This document shows, piece after piece, positions 45,004-54,082 of a stretch of 60,119 bases of DNA. A model generated the notes under the pieces. That model was not told where the DNA came from, did no database searches, and saw only the letters and a program-made list of their open reading frames with translations. The stretch spans positions 1 to 60,119 of the forward strand of contig CAZMTK010000013.1 in NCBI GenBank assembly GCA_964569245.1, read 5' to 3'. The position numbers and the translations under genes are program-made. Position 1 is the first letter of the stretch, and every line of letters begins with the position of its first letter. The DNA comes from JAAYTY01 sp964569245. GTDB taxonomy: Bacteria; Fermentibacterota; Fermentibacteria; Fermentibacterales; Fermentibacteraceae.

Positions 45004-47073
45004 TTGCCGGAATTGACAGAGCTTGCGAGAGCAGGGGACATAGGCGCTCTGGAGGACGCCTGGCTCGAAACGGCGGGCTCAGGCGCGGACCCGGCTGATG
45101 CGGTCGGGGCCCTCCGTGCCCTTCTCGAATCGGGCAGGAGCGAAGAGGCATCGGCTCTCCTCGAGCTGGCGCTCGAAGAGATGGAACGCGCATCGAGCCC
45201 TGCCCTGAGAGATTTCGTGAAGGCATGCGCCCCGCTGTTCGACTGGTCCGACGCCCTCAGGGCCCAGCTTCTGGAGCAGCTGCGCGACGAGCACCTGATG
45301 TACGAGCCGCTCGAGGGCTTCATCAAGGCCTCCGGCCTCTCCGACAGGACGCAGGCTCTCTCGCAGGCATGGGCTCGTCTCACGGAGCTCCTGCGCTACC
45401 AGGAGGGTGCCTGGGTTCTCCACGAATCCATGGGGCCTGGGCGGATAGCGCGGATAACAAGATCGTCCGCGACGGTGGACTTCGAATCCTCGCGCACTCA
45501 CGACATGAAGCTGGAGACCCTGCTCTCCTCGTCCAGGCCTCTGGCCGGTGATAGTGCGAGAGTCTTGCGGCGCACCGATCCGAAGGCTTTCGCATCCCTC
45601 CTCGCAGACCCCGCCTCGCTGCTGGAGAGCCTCCTCTCGGAATCGGGCGGCAGCATCAGGAAGGCCGACCTGTCCTGGATGGGCTCGCCGCAGGAGGTCG
45701 CGGAGATCTGGAAGAAGCTCAGGGAGGCCGCAAGAAACAAGCCGGGCGCCATCGAGGTGGGAGACGAGATCAGGGATTCGGGGACCGGGAGCCTGACGCA
45801 GCGCATCCTCGACGCTCTCTCCTCCCGCGAGCCGCTCGCGGACAGGAACAGGGTCGTCTCGGCCCTGCTCAGGGCGGCCGACCGCAGAGAGGCTGCGGCG
45901 GCCTCCCGCGAGGCGCTGGCCAGGCTGCCTTCGAGAATGCACACCGTGGAGACGGGCGCGATGTACGAGCTGGTCTGGATGCTGTCGGGGGAGCCCGCAG
46001 CCCCGGCATTCTCCAGGGAGGCCTCCGGGCTCGTGGAGAAGACACCGTCGCGCATTGCCAGGGCTCTGGGCGAAATCGGGGCGGGAGCGTGCAGGCGGAC
46101 ATACCTGCAGGAGGCCTTGGCCGCTCTGGGGCCCGAGGAGGCAGGCGAGCTCATCGGGCTTCTCCCGAGATCGCTCTGGCAGCACGCCCTCGATGCGCTT
46201 CGCCAATTCTCCCCCGAGACCGTGGAGAGCTACATAGAGGGTCTCCTGTCGGACAGGAACGACGTGGAGCTCCATCTGAGAGCGGTGGAGAGCGTGCTGC
46301 ATTCGGCAGAGCCGGGCGGAGAGAGGGAAGGCAGGCTGATAGGCCTCGTCCTCGACTCCCTGCCGAGAGCCCGGGCGGATACGCAGAGGCGGCTGGCTCA
46401 GGCCCTGGTGGAGCGTCACGGAGACGGGCTTGCGCTCTTTCTGGACAGGCTGGACAAGCGCAGGCTGGAAGCCTACTCCACGCAGGTGGCGGACATCGGC
46501 TCCGCGCACGACACCGGGCTCTTCCTCGTGGTGCTCAGCGCGCTTTCGGCGAGGAAGGGCTCCACCGGCCGTCACATGCATTTCTGGGAGGGGAGGACGA
46601 TCTACGACAGCGCCGAAGCGATCGCCTCCCGCAGAAAGGCGATAGAGGCCTTGAAGACGGTCGAACTCCCTGCCGCCGCCAGGGCGATCGGCGAGGCGGC
46701 TTCGCACGGAGACCTGTCCGAGAATGCAGAGCACAAGGCCGCAATCGAGAAGCGCGACCTGATACTCGACCAGATACGCCGTTGGACGGAGCAGCTCGAG
46801 AGGACCCGTCCATATCCGATGCACGACGTGAAGTCCTCCGTGGCATCTCCGGGAACCAGAGTGACGCTGAGAGCCCCCGATGGGTCTCTGAGGGAGATCT
46901 CCCTCGTGGGACCCATAGATGCACGGCCGGAGGACGACCGCGTCAACTACCTCGCTCCTCTCGGGGCCGCCCTGCTCGGCCTGGGCGTGGGAGACTCCGC
47001 GGTACTCCCCGGCGAGGAAGGAGAGGTGACGGTGGACAGGATCGAAATCCTGCCCGAGGTGATGCAGGATTGA
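45004..47073 (+). CDS. greA: GreA-type transcript cleavage factor fused to a large N-terminal helical domain
   Basis: 689 residues from TTG 45004 (GGAGGAGC upstream), more than four times the usual ~158-residue GreA. The GreA hallmark HGDLSENAEHKAA lies near residue 570 and is preceded by a coiled coil (SRRKAIEALKTVELPAAARA); the FKBP-like C-terminal domain (PGTRVTLRAPDG ... LAPLGAALLGLGVGDS) follows. The first ~520 residues are helical with repeat character. Chlamydial GreA is known to have a comparably long extension. It rescues backtracked RNA polymerase; the extension may add a partner. The acidic tip is D-L-S-E as required. Confidence 0.88.
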   Translation: MPELTELARAGDIGALEDAWLETAGSGADPADAVGALRALLESGRSEEASALLELALEEMERASSPALRDFVKACAPLFDWSDALRAQLLEQLRDEHLMYEPLEGFIKASGLSDRTQALSQAWARLTELLRYQEGAWVLHESMGPGRIARITRSSATVDFESSRTHDMKLETLLSSSRPLAGDSARVLRRTDPKAFASLLADPASLLESLLSESGGSIRKADLSWMGSPQEVAEIWKKLREAARNKPGAIEVGDEIRDSGTGSLTQRILDALSSREPLADRNRVVSALLRAADRREAAAASREALARLPSRMHTVETGAMYELVWMLSGEPAAPAFSREASGLVEKTPSRIARALGEIGAGACRRTYLQEALAALGPEEAGELIGLLPRSLWQHALDALRQFSPETVESYIEGLLSDRNDVELHLRAVESVLHSAEPGGEREGRLIGLVLDSLPRARADTQRRLAQALVERHGDGLALFLDRLDKRRLEAYSTQVADIGSAHDTGLFLVVLSALSARKGSTGRHMHFWEGRTIYDSAEAIASRRKAIEALKTVELPAAARAIGEAASHGDLSENAEHKAAIEKRDLILDQIRRWTEQLERTRPYPMHDVKSSVASPGTRVTLRAPDGSLREISLVGPIDARPEDDRVNYLAPLGAALLGLGVGDSAVLPGEEGEVTVDRIEILPEVMQD

Positions 47074-47384
47074 GCCCGATCAGATGCACCTTCTGCGGGA
47101 GGGAGAGCGAGGCGCCCGGAGGCGCCTTCAAGGCCGTATGCGAGGGTTGCGGCAGATTCCTTCACAGCTGTCTCCAGTGCAGGCTGTACAGCGCGACGTC
47201 AGGCCGGTGCTCCTCCTCGACCGCCGAGGAGCCCGGAGACAGGGAGCACTGCAACTTCTGCGAGGAGTTCCAGCCGGCAGGCTGCCCTGGAGGAGCAGCA
47301 AGGCAGGCAGGGCGGGAAAGCGAGGCGTCCCGCAGGTTCACGGACCTGTTCAGAGCCGGTGGCGGCAGTAGCGAAAAGGGCTGA
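47070..47384 (+). CDS. small multi-cysteine zinc-ribbon protein
   Basis: 104 residues from TTG 47070, overlapping the greA stop (TTGA), with GAGGTGAT upstream. Cysteine pairs CTFC, CEGC, CLQC and CNFC plus single Cys residues give enough ligands for two or three zinc sites. The C-terminal third is Gly/Ser/Arg-rich. I recognise no family. Translational coupling to greA suggests a link with transcription. Confidence 0.7.
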   Translation: MSPIRCTFCGRESEAPGGAFKAVCEGCGRFLHSCLQCRLYSATSGRCSSSTAEEPGDREHCNFCEEFQPAGCPGGAARQAGRESEASRRFTDLFRAGGGSSEKG

Positions 47385-47386
47385 AT

Positions 47387-48841
47387 TTGCACCAGGACAG
47401 AGAGTTCCATGCCCCGCCCCTGAAGACGCGCCTGCCGGTGATGCTCCTGCTCTCCGGTATGGCATTGCTCTACTTGATGCTGATGACCTGGACGAAGCAG
47501 CCCCACCGCCTGACGCTCGTGGCCTGTCTCGCAGCGCTCGCCATCTTCATCTCGCGTCCCCGCATCGAAACGATGCTCGTAGGTCTTCCCTTCGCTCTAG
47601 GGCTCGGCTTCTACGAGCTCGCCATCCCTCCGTTCCAGCCGACCCTCGCCACGCTGGCCGGGCTGGTCCTCATCCTCTTCTGGGTGCTCGACAAGATCGT
47701 GTGGAACCGATCTCCGACCCTCCCGAGGGGAATCGGGCTCAGGCTGGCGGTCGCGGGGCTCCTTTTCCAGACGGCGTCGGTGTTCATATCGGTCCACTAC
47801 CACGGGCAGCATGTCTGGAATGCGATTCGCGAGGGGAGCAACCTGTTCCTGTTCCTTCCCCTGGCGATGATCCTGCCCGAGCACCTCACCGACGAGGCGG
47901 ATATCGCGAGGATAATCCGCGCGAGCGTGCTGGCGCTGCTTGTCGTCGGTGCGGTGGGAGTGGCGCAGTACTTCGGCACCGCGTCCATCTCCAGGCTGGA
48001 CATGTCGATAGGCTACACCTACAGGCTCAGGGTGTTCTCGACGCTCCCCGCGCCGAACGTGCTTGCGGGCTATCTCGAGATGATGGTGCCGATGGCCCTG
48101 GCCTCGCTGCTCTGCGAGAAGTCGAAAGGCTGGAGGGTGATCTCCTTGCTGGCCTTCGTCACGGGCTTCCTGAGCGTGCTGTTCACCTTCTCACGCGGCG
48201 GGTTCTTCATGACGGTGGCAGCCAACGCAGCGGTCCTGGTCTACAGCTTTCGCAGGAAGCCCGTCGTTCCGCTGGCCGCGGGTGCCCTGTTCATCTACAT
48301 GATGGCGACCAACTCGGACACCTTCGCACGCCAGCTCAGCCTTGTCACGGAGCCGAGGGACGTGATCACCCAGCCGACACTGCTCCACAGGGCGCTGACC
48401 TACGACAGCTTCTGGCATGTCTTTTCGCGCCACCCATGGACCGGAGTGGGCTGGGGAGCCCAGGAGTTCTTCTGGGGCGGTACCCCCATATACACGTTCT
48501 GGGACGTCCGGCATGCGGTGAGCACCGAGGACATCCCGCACTTCGGAGGGCTCAACAGCGTCTTCTTCAACCAGGCCGTCAAGGGCGGAATCCTCGGAGT
48601 GGTCGCCCTGGCCTTCGTCGTCCTCGCCCTTCTCAGGTCGTCCTACGTGGCTCTGATCCGCCCTGTCGGAGTGATGCCGGCAAGCATCGTTGCAGGTCTA
48701 GCGGCCTTCGCGTTCCATCAGCTGGTGGACAACCTGGTCAAGTGGCCGCAGACAAACGGGGTCTTCTGGTTGCAGATCGGTCTGCTGGGCGCCATATCGC
48801 TCTGCCGCAAGAGGGGCGGGTCCTTCTGCACATTCTTGTAG
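47387..48841 (+). CDS. O-antigen ligase-like (Wzy/WaaL) membrane protein
   Basis: 484 residues from TTG 47387 with AAAAGGG upstream. About eleven membrane helices. FTFSRGGFFM is the conserved membrane motif of O-antigen ligase/polymerase proteins, and the large periplasmic loop contains HPWTGVGWGAQEFFWGG and HFGGLNSVFFNQAVKGG. It joins or polymerises lipid-linked glycans at the periplasmic face. The glycosyltransferase and phosphoglycosyltransferase that follow fit one surface-glycan pathway. Confidence 0.85.
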   Translation: MHQDREFHAPPLKTRLPVMLLLSGMALLYLMLMTWTKQPHRLTLVACLAALAIFISRPRIETMLVGLPFALGLGFYELAIPPFQPTLATLAGLVLILFWVLDKIVWNRSPTLPRGIGLRLAVAGLLFQTASVFISVHYHGQHVWNAIREGSNLFLFLPLAMILPEHLTDEADIARIIRASVLALLVVGAVGVAQYFGTASISRLDMSIGYTYRLRVFSTLPAPNVLAGYLEMMVPMALASLLCEKSKGWRVISLLAFVTGFLSVLFTFSRGGFFMTVAANAAVLVYSFRRKPVVPLAAGALFIYMMATNSDTFARQLSLVTEPRDVITQPTLLHRALTYDSFWHVFSRHPWTGVGWGAQEFFWGGTPIYTFWDVRHAVSTEDIPHFGGLNSVFFNQAVKGGILGVVALAFVVLALLRSSYVALIRPVGVMPASIVAGLAAFAFHQLVDNLVKWPQTNGVFWLQIGLLGAISLCRKRGGSFCTFL

Positions 48842-49896
48842 CCTCGTTCCACGGGATTCCCGGCATCTCCGGAGGTTGGACAACCCCTCTGGACCTGCTG
48901 CAGGAAGAACATCGCGTCACCTATCTGGCGAGACGCGGCAGGCATGGCAGGTACGTCCTCGAGGGGATCGAGGTGATCTGCCCCCGCCCGGTCATTCCGG
49001 CTGGCGAGAATCTGCGCCTGCTCGGGCGCGCGGTGCGCAGAATCAACGAGAACGGGTTCGGGAGGGCGGCGCAGAGAGCGTGGAGGTCCTTCGGGGCGGA
49101 CTTCGTCCTGTGCCTCGACGTGATCTCCGCCATGCAGTGCCGTCGGCTGGGCGTGCCCTATGCCCTGAGGTTCCACGTCAGTCATTCCACAACCCCTCAG
49201 CCTGTTCTGGAAAGGCTCGTGAAGGGCGCTATCTTCGCCACCTGCGTGGACAGCGTCGAGATCCCGGGTGCGGTCGTGATTCCTCACGGAGAGGATCTTT
49301 CCAGGTTCCGCTACGTGGAGCACCCAGAGGCTTTGAGGGCCGTCCAGGTTGCGACTCTGGTGGACGTCGAGATGCCCGAGATCTTCATCAGGGGGGTTGC
49401 GGGCTCCCGGATTCCGGGCACGATTGTAGGAGACGGCCCCCTGCTGCCGGCGGTCAGGAGGATGTGCGCCGAGACCTCGGGCAGGGTGTCCTGGCATCCT
49501 CCAGTCTTGAGGCTGGAGCTGCCGGAGCTGCTGGGAGGGTTCCAGATCGGCGTGGCTACCTGCGCGAGGATCGGCAGAAGGGTGTTCCAGATGAAGGTGA
49601 CGGAGTACCAGGCCTCGGGCATCTATCCCCTTGTGTCGCCCTGGAGCCACCTGGCGGTGGACGAGCCGTCGCTGACGAAGACCTTCACCACGGCGCGCGA
49701 GCTTTCCGAGGCCGTGGACGACACCGTCGCCCGCTGGCCCGAAACCCTCGAGGCCCGCAGGGCGAATCGTGACTATGCGTTCGAGAGGTACGATGTTCGA
49801 AGGGCAAGGGAGATATTCGCAGACATACTGGAGAAGGCTTTCGGCAGCCGGGCAGGAGGCACGGCATGCCGATCCGGAGGATGCGGTGTCCGCTAG
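48826..49896 (+). CDS. glycosyltransferase, GT4-like
   Basis: About 356 residues. The frame overlaps the ligase end; the best start is CTG 48826 (HILVASFHGIPGISGG), with GAGGGGCGGG about seven bases upstream, since no ATG, GTG or TTG fits. GT-B features: an N-terminal Rossmann strand with a Gly-rich loop, IPHGEDLSRFR (the segment typical of GT4 domains), IVGDGPLLPAVRRM, and TEYQASGIYPLVSPW. It probably adds a sugar to the repeat unit. The stop overlaps the next gene. Confidence 0.75.
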   Translation: MHILVASFHGIPGISGGWTTPLDLLQEEHRVTYLARRGRHGRYVLEGIEVICPRPVIPAGENLRLLGRAVRRINENGFGRAAQRAWRSFGADFVLCLDVISAMQCRRLGVPYALRFHVSHSTTPQPVLERLVKGAIFATCVDSVEIPGAVVIPHGEDLSRFRYVEHPEALRAVQVATLVDVEMPEIFIRGVAGSRIPGTIVGDGPLLPAVRRMCAETSGRVSWHPPVLRLELPELLGGFQIGVATCARIGRRVFQMKVTEYQASGIYPLVSPWSHLAVDEPSLTKTFTTARELSEAVDDTVARWPETLEARRANRDYAFERYDVRRAREIFADILEKAFGSRAGGTACRSGGCGVR

Positions 49897-51409
49897 TCGT
49901 AAGGACATGGCGTCAGGCAGGCCTGGTCGCATTCCGAGACAGGGGGGGCGGACTGTCCCGGCGCGCAGCACGAGGGACACCGTCAATACCGTCTACATGC
50001 TATTCAGCATGTCCGCCGACTTGGCGATCCTGGCATCTGCATTCCTCGCGGCCATGCTCGTCAGGTTCGGCGGAATCAGCCAGACTCAGCTCTACAGCCT
50101 CCTCGGCACGTGGGGCGTCTATTCGATAGCCACGCTTCTCCTGTCGGACATGGAGAGCGTGTACTATGCAAGGACGTCGGTGAACCGCTCCATGCTCGCC
50201 TTCCGTCTGATCAGGATAGCCCTGACAGTCACGACCGTCTACGTCGTCGCGGTGTTCAGTTTGAGGCTCCCCAGCGTCTTCTTCATCCACAGCCGCCTCG
50301 TGATACTTCTGGGGCTGGTGTTCTGGCTCGTCCTCGCCGTGGCAGTGAGGATAATGCTGATGCCCCGGCTGGTGGTGTGGCTGAGGCGCATCGGTGTGGT
50401 CAGGTTCGACAAGGTGCGCATCCTCGCCTGCGGGGATCCCGACGTCCTTGCCAGGGTTAGGGAGGCGGTGAATTCCTCTCCCCTCTACCGCGAGGTGATC
50501 GAATTCGTCGACTGCGCAGGGGCGACGTGCCCTGCCGAGCCCGCGAGCCGCCTCGACTACTACAGGCGCATGCTCGATGAGGCTCGTTGCGACGACCTCT
50601 GCGTGGCCATGGACGACACGGATTTCGAAACGGTGGCGAACTTCGTCCACAGGTGCAGGAACGAAGGCATCGCACTGAGCTTCTACTCGAAGCTCTTCGA
50701 GCAGCTTGGCTATTACGACCCCTGGCTGAGCTTCACCGACAGGCCGGTCGTCGTCTTCTTCACGCCGCCGATGTCGGCCTTCTCTCAGGCGGCATGGCGC
50801 TTCATCGACATCATGGTGTCGGCGGTTCTCCTGCTGCTTCTGATGCCTCTGTTCATCCTGCTGGCCCTTGCGATAAAGCTCACCAGCCCGGGTTCCGTGC
50901 TTTTCAGGCAGAAGCGGGTCGGGTTGAACGAGGAGACCTTCCTGTTCCCGAAGTTCAGATCGATGAGGGACGACCTGCGGGGCAACGTGGAAGCCCACAA
51001 GGAGTACTTCGCGAGGTACGTCGAAGGGAAGGCGGCGGACGGCGCCGGAGGCGAGAAGTACAAGGCGTCGGATGCAGGCAGGATAACGGCGGTGGGCCGC
51101 CTGATGCGGCGGACTTCGCTCGACGAGATGCCCCAGCTCTGGTGCGTCCTGAAGGGTGAGATGAGCCTTGTCGGGCCGCGCCCGTGCATTCCTTACGAGC
51201 TGAAGTACTACAAGGACTGGCACAGGATCCGCTTCACCGTGAAGCCGGGCCTCACCGGCATATGGCAGGTCTACGGCCGCAGCAGGCTTCCGTTCGATGC
51301 GGCCCAGTTCCTCGATTTCTGCTATGCGCTCAAGCGCTCTTCGGGGCTCAACACGAGGCTTCTGCTGAAGACCATTCCAGTGATCCTGTTCGGCCGCGGC
51401 GGTTTCTAG
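49886..51409 (+). CDS. polyprenyl-phosphate sugar phosphotransferase (WbaP/PssY-like)
   Basis: 507 residues from GTG 49886 (GGAGG six bases upstream), overlapping the glycosyltransferase by 11 bp. N-terminal four-helix membrane domain (about 35-165), a CoA-binding-like Rossmann domain, a further membrane helix (about 305-330) and the bacterial sugar-transferase domain: LFRQKRVGLNEETF, FPKFRSMRDD, RRTSLDEMPQL and LKGEMSLVGPRP with the catalytic Asp-Glu pair. It starts glycan assembly by placing the first sugar phosphate on undecaprenyl phosphate. Confidence 0.95.
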   Translation: MSASRKDMASGRPGRIPRQGGRTVPARSTRDTVNTVYMLFSMSADLAILASAFLAAMLVRFGGISQTQLYSLLGTWGVYSIATLLLSDMESVYYARTSVNRSMLAFRLIRIALTVTTVYVVAVFSLRLPSVFFIHSRLVILLGLVFWLVLAVAVRIMLMPRLVVWLRRIGVVRFDKVRILACGDPDVLARVREAVNSSPLYREVIEFVDCAGATCPAEPASRLDYYRRMLDEARCDDLCVAMDDTDFETVANFVHRCRNEGIALSFYSKLFEQLGYYDPWLSFTDRPVVVFFTPPMSAFSQAAWRFIDIMVSAVLLLLLMPLFILLALAIKLTSPGSVLFRQKRVGLNEETFLFPKFRSMRDDLRGNVEAHKEYFARYVEGKAADGAGGEKYKASDAGRITAVGRLMRRTSLDEMPQLWCVLKGEMSLVGPRPCIPYELKYYKDWHRIRFTVKPGLTGIWQVYGRSRLPFDAAQFLDFCYALKRSSGLNTRLLLKTIPVILFGRGGF

Positions 51410-51494
51410 AGTCTGGCATCGGGAGCCGCTGCCCGGGGTGCGGCAGGCCGACCGTCTCCCCGTGTCCGGTTGACCGGGGCGGCTTCATGCCGGA

Positions 51495-51527
51495 GGGCGG
51501 GAGGCAACCGCCGCGAGCCTCCCGCCC
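51495..51527. terminator. GC hairpin between convergent phosphotransferase and cupin genes
   Basis: A perfect 11-bp stem GGGCGGGAGGC / GCCTCCCGCCC with an 11-base loop, 86 bp past the plus-strand stop and 19 bp past the minus-strand stop. Symmetric, so it can serve both. No T tract. Same core as 29039 and 32476. Confidence 0.6.
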
Positions 51528-51545
51528 CGGTTCTGTGTCGGCCGC

Positions 51546-51881
51546 TCAGCGAGGTGTCGCCGGGCCGGGGTTCGGGGTCTTCACAACCAGGATTCTCAGG
51601 GGCGCTTCTGCCTCGTTCCTCCAGAGATGCGCGGTGCCTGCGTCGCTGTGGATCAGGGTTCCCTCGCAGGCATCGAACGATTCGCCTTCTGCCTCGATGA
51701 CCCCCCGCCCTTCTAGAACGTAGAAGAAGGCGTCCGACGGGGATGAGTGCGGCTGCATCGCTGCTCCGGGCTGGAGAGTCACGTGCGTCGCCTGGACATG
51801 GTCCGTCTCGTGGAGCCTGCGCCCCTCTATTCCATGGGAAGTATCGAGAGGTTTCCCCTCGCTCCTGTGTATCGCGTGCAT
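51546..51881 (-). CDS. small cupin-domain protein
   Basis: 111 residues. A single cupin fold with QPHSSPSDAFFYVLEGRG (metal-binding His and acidic residue) and GTLIHSDAGTAHLWRN (second His). It lies 10 bp after hcp in the Rrf2-hcp-cupin run and may bind a metal or small ligand; the role is unknown. Confidence 0.85.
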   Translation of the reverse strand: MHAIHRSEGKPLDTSHGIEGRRLHETDHVQATHVTLQPGAAMQPHSSPSDAFFYVLEGRGVIEAEGESFDACEGTLIHSDAGTAHLWRNEAEAPLRILVVKTPNPGPATPR

Positions 51882-51891
51882 CCCGTTTCTC

Positions 51892-53526
51892 CTATCCCAG
51901 GATCGCCTTCAGATCCTCTTCGGGCGTGGTGATCGGCATGATGCCGAACTTCTCCTGGAGGACTGCCACAACGTCCGGTGTCAGGCATGCCGGAAGCGTC
52001 GGCCCGAGCCTGATTCCCCTGAGCCCGAGGTGCAGCAGGGTGAGCAGTATCGCCGAGGCCTTCTGCTCGTACCAGGACAGGACGAGGGAGAGCGGCAGGG
52101 AGTTGACGTCGACCCCGAACGCCTCGGAGAGGGCGAGTGCGATCCTGATGGCCGAGTAGGCGTCGTTGCACTGCCCGATGTCGAGGAGCCGGGGTATTCC
52201 GCCGATGCTCCCGAAATCCAGCTTGTTGAACCTGTACTTGCCGCAGGCGAGAGTGAGGATCACGCAGTCCCGGGGTACCTTCTCCGCGAACTCCGTGTAG
52301 TAGTCCCTGCCGGGCTTCGCGCCGTCACAGCCGCCTATGAGGAAGAAGTGGCGTATGGCCCCTGCCTTCACGGCGTCGATCACGGCTGGAGCAACGGACA
52401 TCACGGCGTTCCTTCCAAAGCCTACCGTGATGGTTCGCTCCGGCTCATCCTCGGCGAATCCCGGCTGTGCGAGGGCGGCCTCGATCACGGGGGCGAAGTT
52501 CCTGTCGGAGATGTGGCGCACACCGGGCCACGCAACCAGCCCGGAGGTGAAGATGCGTCCCATGTAGGCTGGTCTGGGCTTCTGTATACAGTTGGTAGTC
52601 ATGAGAATCGACCCGGGGAACTCGTCGAACTCCTTCTGCTGGTTCTGCCAGGCGCTGCCGTAGTTGCCCGCCAGATGGGGGTGCTTCCTGAGGCCGGGAT
52701 AGCCGTGGGCCGGGAGCATCTCGCCGTGGGTATAGACATTGATGCCTCTGCCCGCGGTCTGTTCCAGCAGGGTCTCGAGGTCCTTCAGATCATGGCCCGA
52801 AACCAGGATAGCGTGCCCCTTCTTCGGTGTGACCCTTACTGCGGTGGGCTCGGGATGCCCGTAGGTCTCCGTGTTCGCCTTGTCGAGGAGCTCCATGACG
52901 CGGAAGTTCAGTTCGCCGACCGCGAGGGCCTTCTCGAGGAGCTCGCCCGTATCGTGCCTTGTCGCGAGGAAGCCGAGAACCGAGAGGAACTCGGCGAGAA
53001 TCGAGGAGTCCTCGAATCCAAGCACGTGGGCATGATCCGCATAGGCGGCGGCACCCTTCAAGCCCTGCGTCACCAGCTCCTCCAGGCCCGTCTCCCGCTC
53101 CCCGCAGGCTTCCTTTCTTCTCGCAATCGAGAACTTCTCCGCCTCGGCGAGGATGTCGTCCCGGGCAGCGGGGGGATTCCACGTCGAGGGGTCCACCGGC
53201 AGGTGCGAAGCTGCTCCGCAGCAGCATGCGCAGTGCATGGCAGCGAGCCTGTCGCGGATGGCGGCGGCCCTCCGGATCATCGGCTCGATCCTGTCCGGGT
53301 CGAAATCCACGTTCGTGATGGTCGTGAACAACGCCTCCAGGGCGAATATCCCGGCCTCCCTGTCGCGGAGGCCCCTCTCGCCTGCGGCAGCCGCATGATA
53401 CCCGATGCCCTTGAGCAGATGGATAAGAGCGTCCTGAAGCGTGGCTGTGACATGGTCCTTACCGCACACGCCCACGCGCTCGCATCCCCTGCCCTGGGCA
53501 GTCTGTTCGCACTGGTAGCAGAACAT
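51892..53526 (-). CDS. hcp: hydroxylamine reductase / hybrid cluster protein Hcp
   Basis: 544 residues from ATG 53526 (GGAAGGAG upstream). The N-terminal Cys motif C3-x2-C6-x8-C15-x5-C21 binds a [4Fe-4S]-type cluster. Hybrid-cluster ligands appear in NVYTHGEMLPAHGYP, TTNCIQKP, IGGCDGAKPGR, TLACGKYRFN and IGQCNDAYSA. Hcp acts on nitric oxide and related nitrogen species and is common in anaerobes. The Rrf2 gene two bases upstream is the likely regulator. Confidence 0.96.
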   Translation of the reverse strand: MFCYQCEQTAQGRGCERVGVCGKDHVTATLQDALIHLLKGIGYHAAAAGERGLRDREAGIFALEALFTTITNVDFDPDRIEPMIRRAAAIRDRLAAMHCACCCGAASHLPVDPSTWNPPAARDDILAEAEKFSIARRKEACGERETGLEELVTQGLKGAAAYADHAHVLGFEDSSILAEFLSVLGFLATRHDTGELLEKALAVGELNFRVMELLDKANTETYGHPEPTAVRVTPKKGHAILVSGHDLKDLETLLEQTAGRGINVYTHGEMLPAHGYPGLRKHPHLAGNYGSAWQNQQKEFDEFPGSILMTTNCIQKPRPAYMGRIFTSGLVAWPGVRHISDRNFAPVIEAALAQPGFAEDEPERTITVGFGRNAVMSVAPAVIDAVKAGAIRHFFLIGGCDGAKPGRDYYTEFAEKVPRDCVILTLACGKYRFNKLDFGSIGGIPRLLDIGQCNDAYSAIRIALALSEAFGVDVNSLPLSLVLSWYEQKASAILLTLLHLGLRGIRLGPTLPACLTPDVVAVLQEKFGIMPITTPEEDLKAILG

Positions 53527-53528
53527 CG

Positions 53529-53966
53529 CTACTCCTTCCTCTTCCGTTTCGAAGACTGCCTGCTGCCGAACTCCTCCAGAGTCGTTCCCCCGAGCCTGTC
53601 CTCCACCAGGGACGAGACCTTCAGCGACAGGTCCGACAGAATGCATCCGCCACGCGCGCAGATCGGCCTCCCGAGGAGACAGGCGGGCTTTTCGTCCCGC
53701 CCTTCGATGCATTCGATGATTTCCAGGAGAGTGAGTCTCGAGGGGTCGGCCGCCAGCGTGAAACCTCCCGCCGTGCCCCGCTCCGACGCGAGTATCCCGC
53801 GGTGAACGAGCTTCTGCATTACCTTGCTGAGATGGGATTCGGAAACACCAAGCGCGCCGGCGATCTCCCGGTGGTTCAGCCTGCTCCCCGATCCGCCGGC
53901 CTGGATCATGGCGCAGGCATGGACCGCGAGATTCGCCGCTTCCGTGAACCTTAGCCTGCAGCTCAT
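53529..53966 (-). CDS. Rrf2-family iron-sulfur transcription regulator (NsrR-like)
   Basis: 145 residues from ATG 53966 (AAAGGAATGG upstream). The winged helix has SESHLSKVMQKLVHRGIL as recognition region, and ERGTAGGFTLA forms the wing. Three Cys at 96, 103 and 108 (ACLLGRPICARGGC) can ligate a cluster. Context with hcp points to sensing of nitric oxide, as for NsrR. A palindrome upstream (53980-53998) is the probable operator, so the operon is likely self-regulated. Confidence 0.92.
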   Translation of the reverse strand: MSCRLRFTEAANLAVHACAMIQAGGSGSRLNHREIAGALGVSESHLSKVMQKLVHRGILASERGTAGGFTLAADPSRLTLLEIIECIEGRDEKPACLLGRPICARGGCILSDLSLKVSSLVEDRLGGTTLEEFGSRQSSKRKRKE

Positions 53967-53979
53967 TCCATTCCTTTCA

Positions 53980-53998
53980 GAATAAGGTATCCTAATTC
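53980..53998. promoter_or_regulatory. probable Rrf2 operator
   Basis: GAATAAGG-TAT-CCTAATTC, 8-bp arms with one mismatch and a 3-bp centre, placed 14 bp before the rrf2 start in an AT-rich patch within GC-rich DNA. Position and symmetry fit autorepression of rrf2-hcp-cupin. A possible minus-strand -10 (TATTAT, near 54001-54006) would overlap or abut it. Confidence 0.6.
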
Positions 53999-54082
53999 CA
54001 TAATATGGGCCGCGCGGCCGCGATGTCAAGCTTCCGCCGGGCTCAGGCTGTCCGTGGGTCTTCGCTCAGGGCTCGATGCCCC

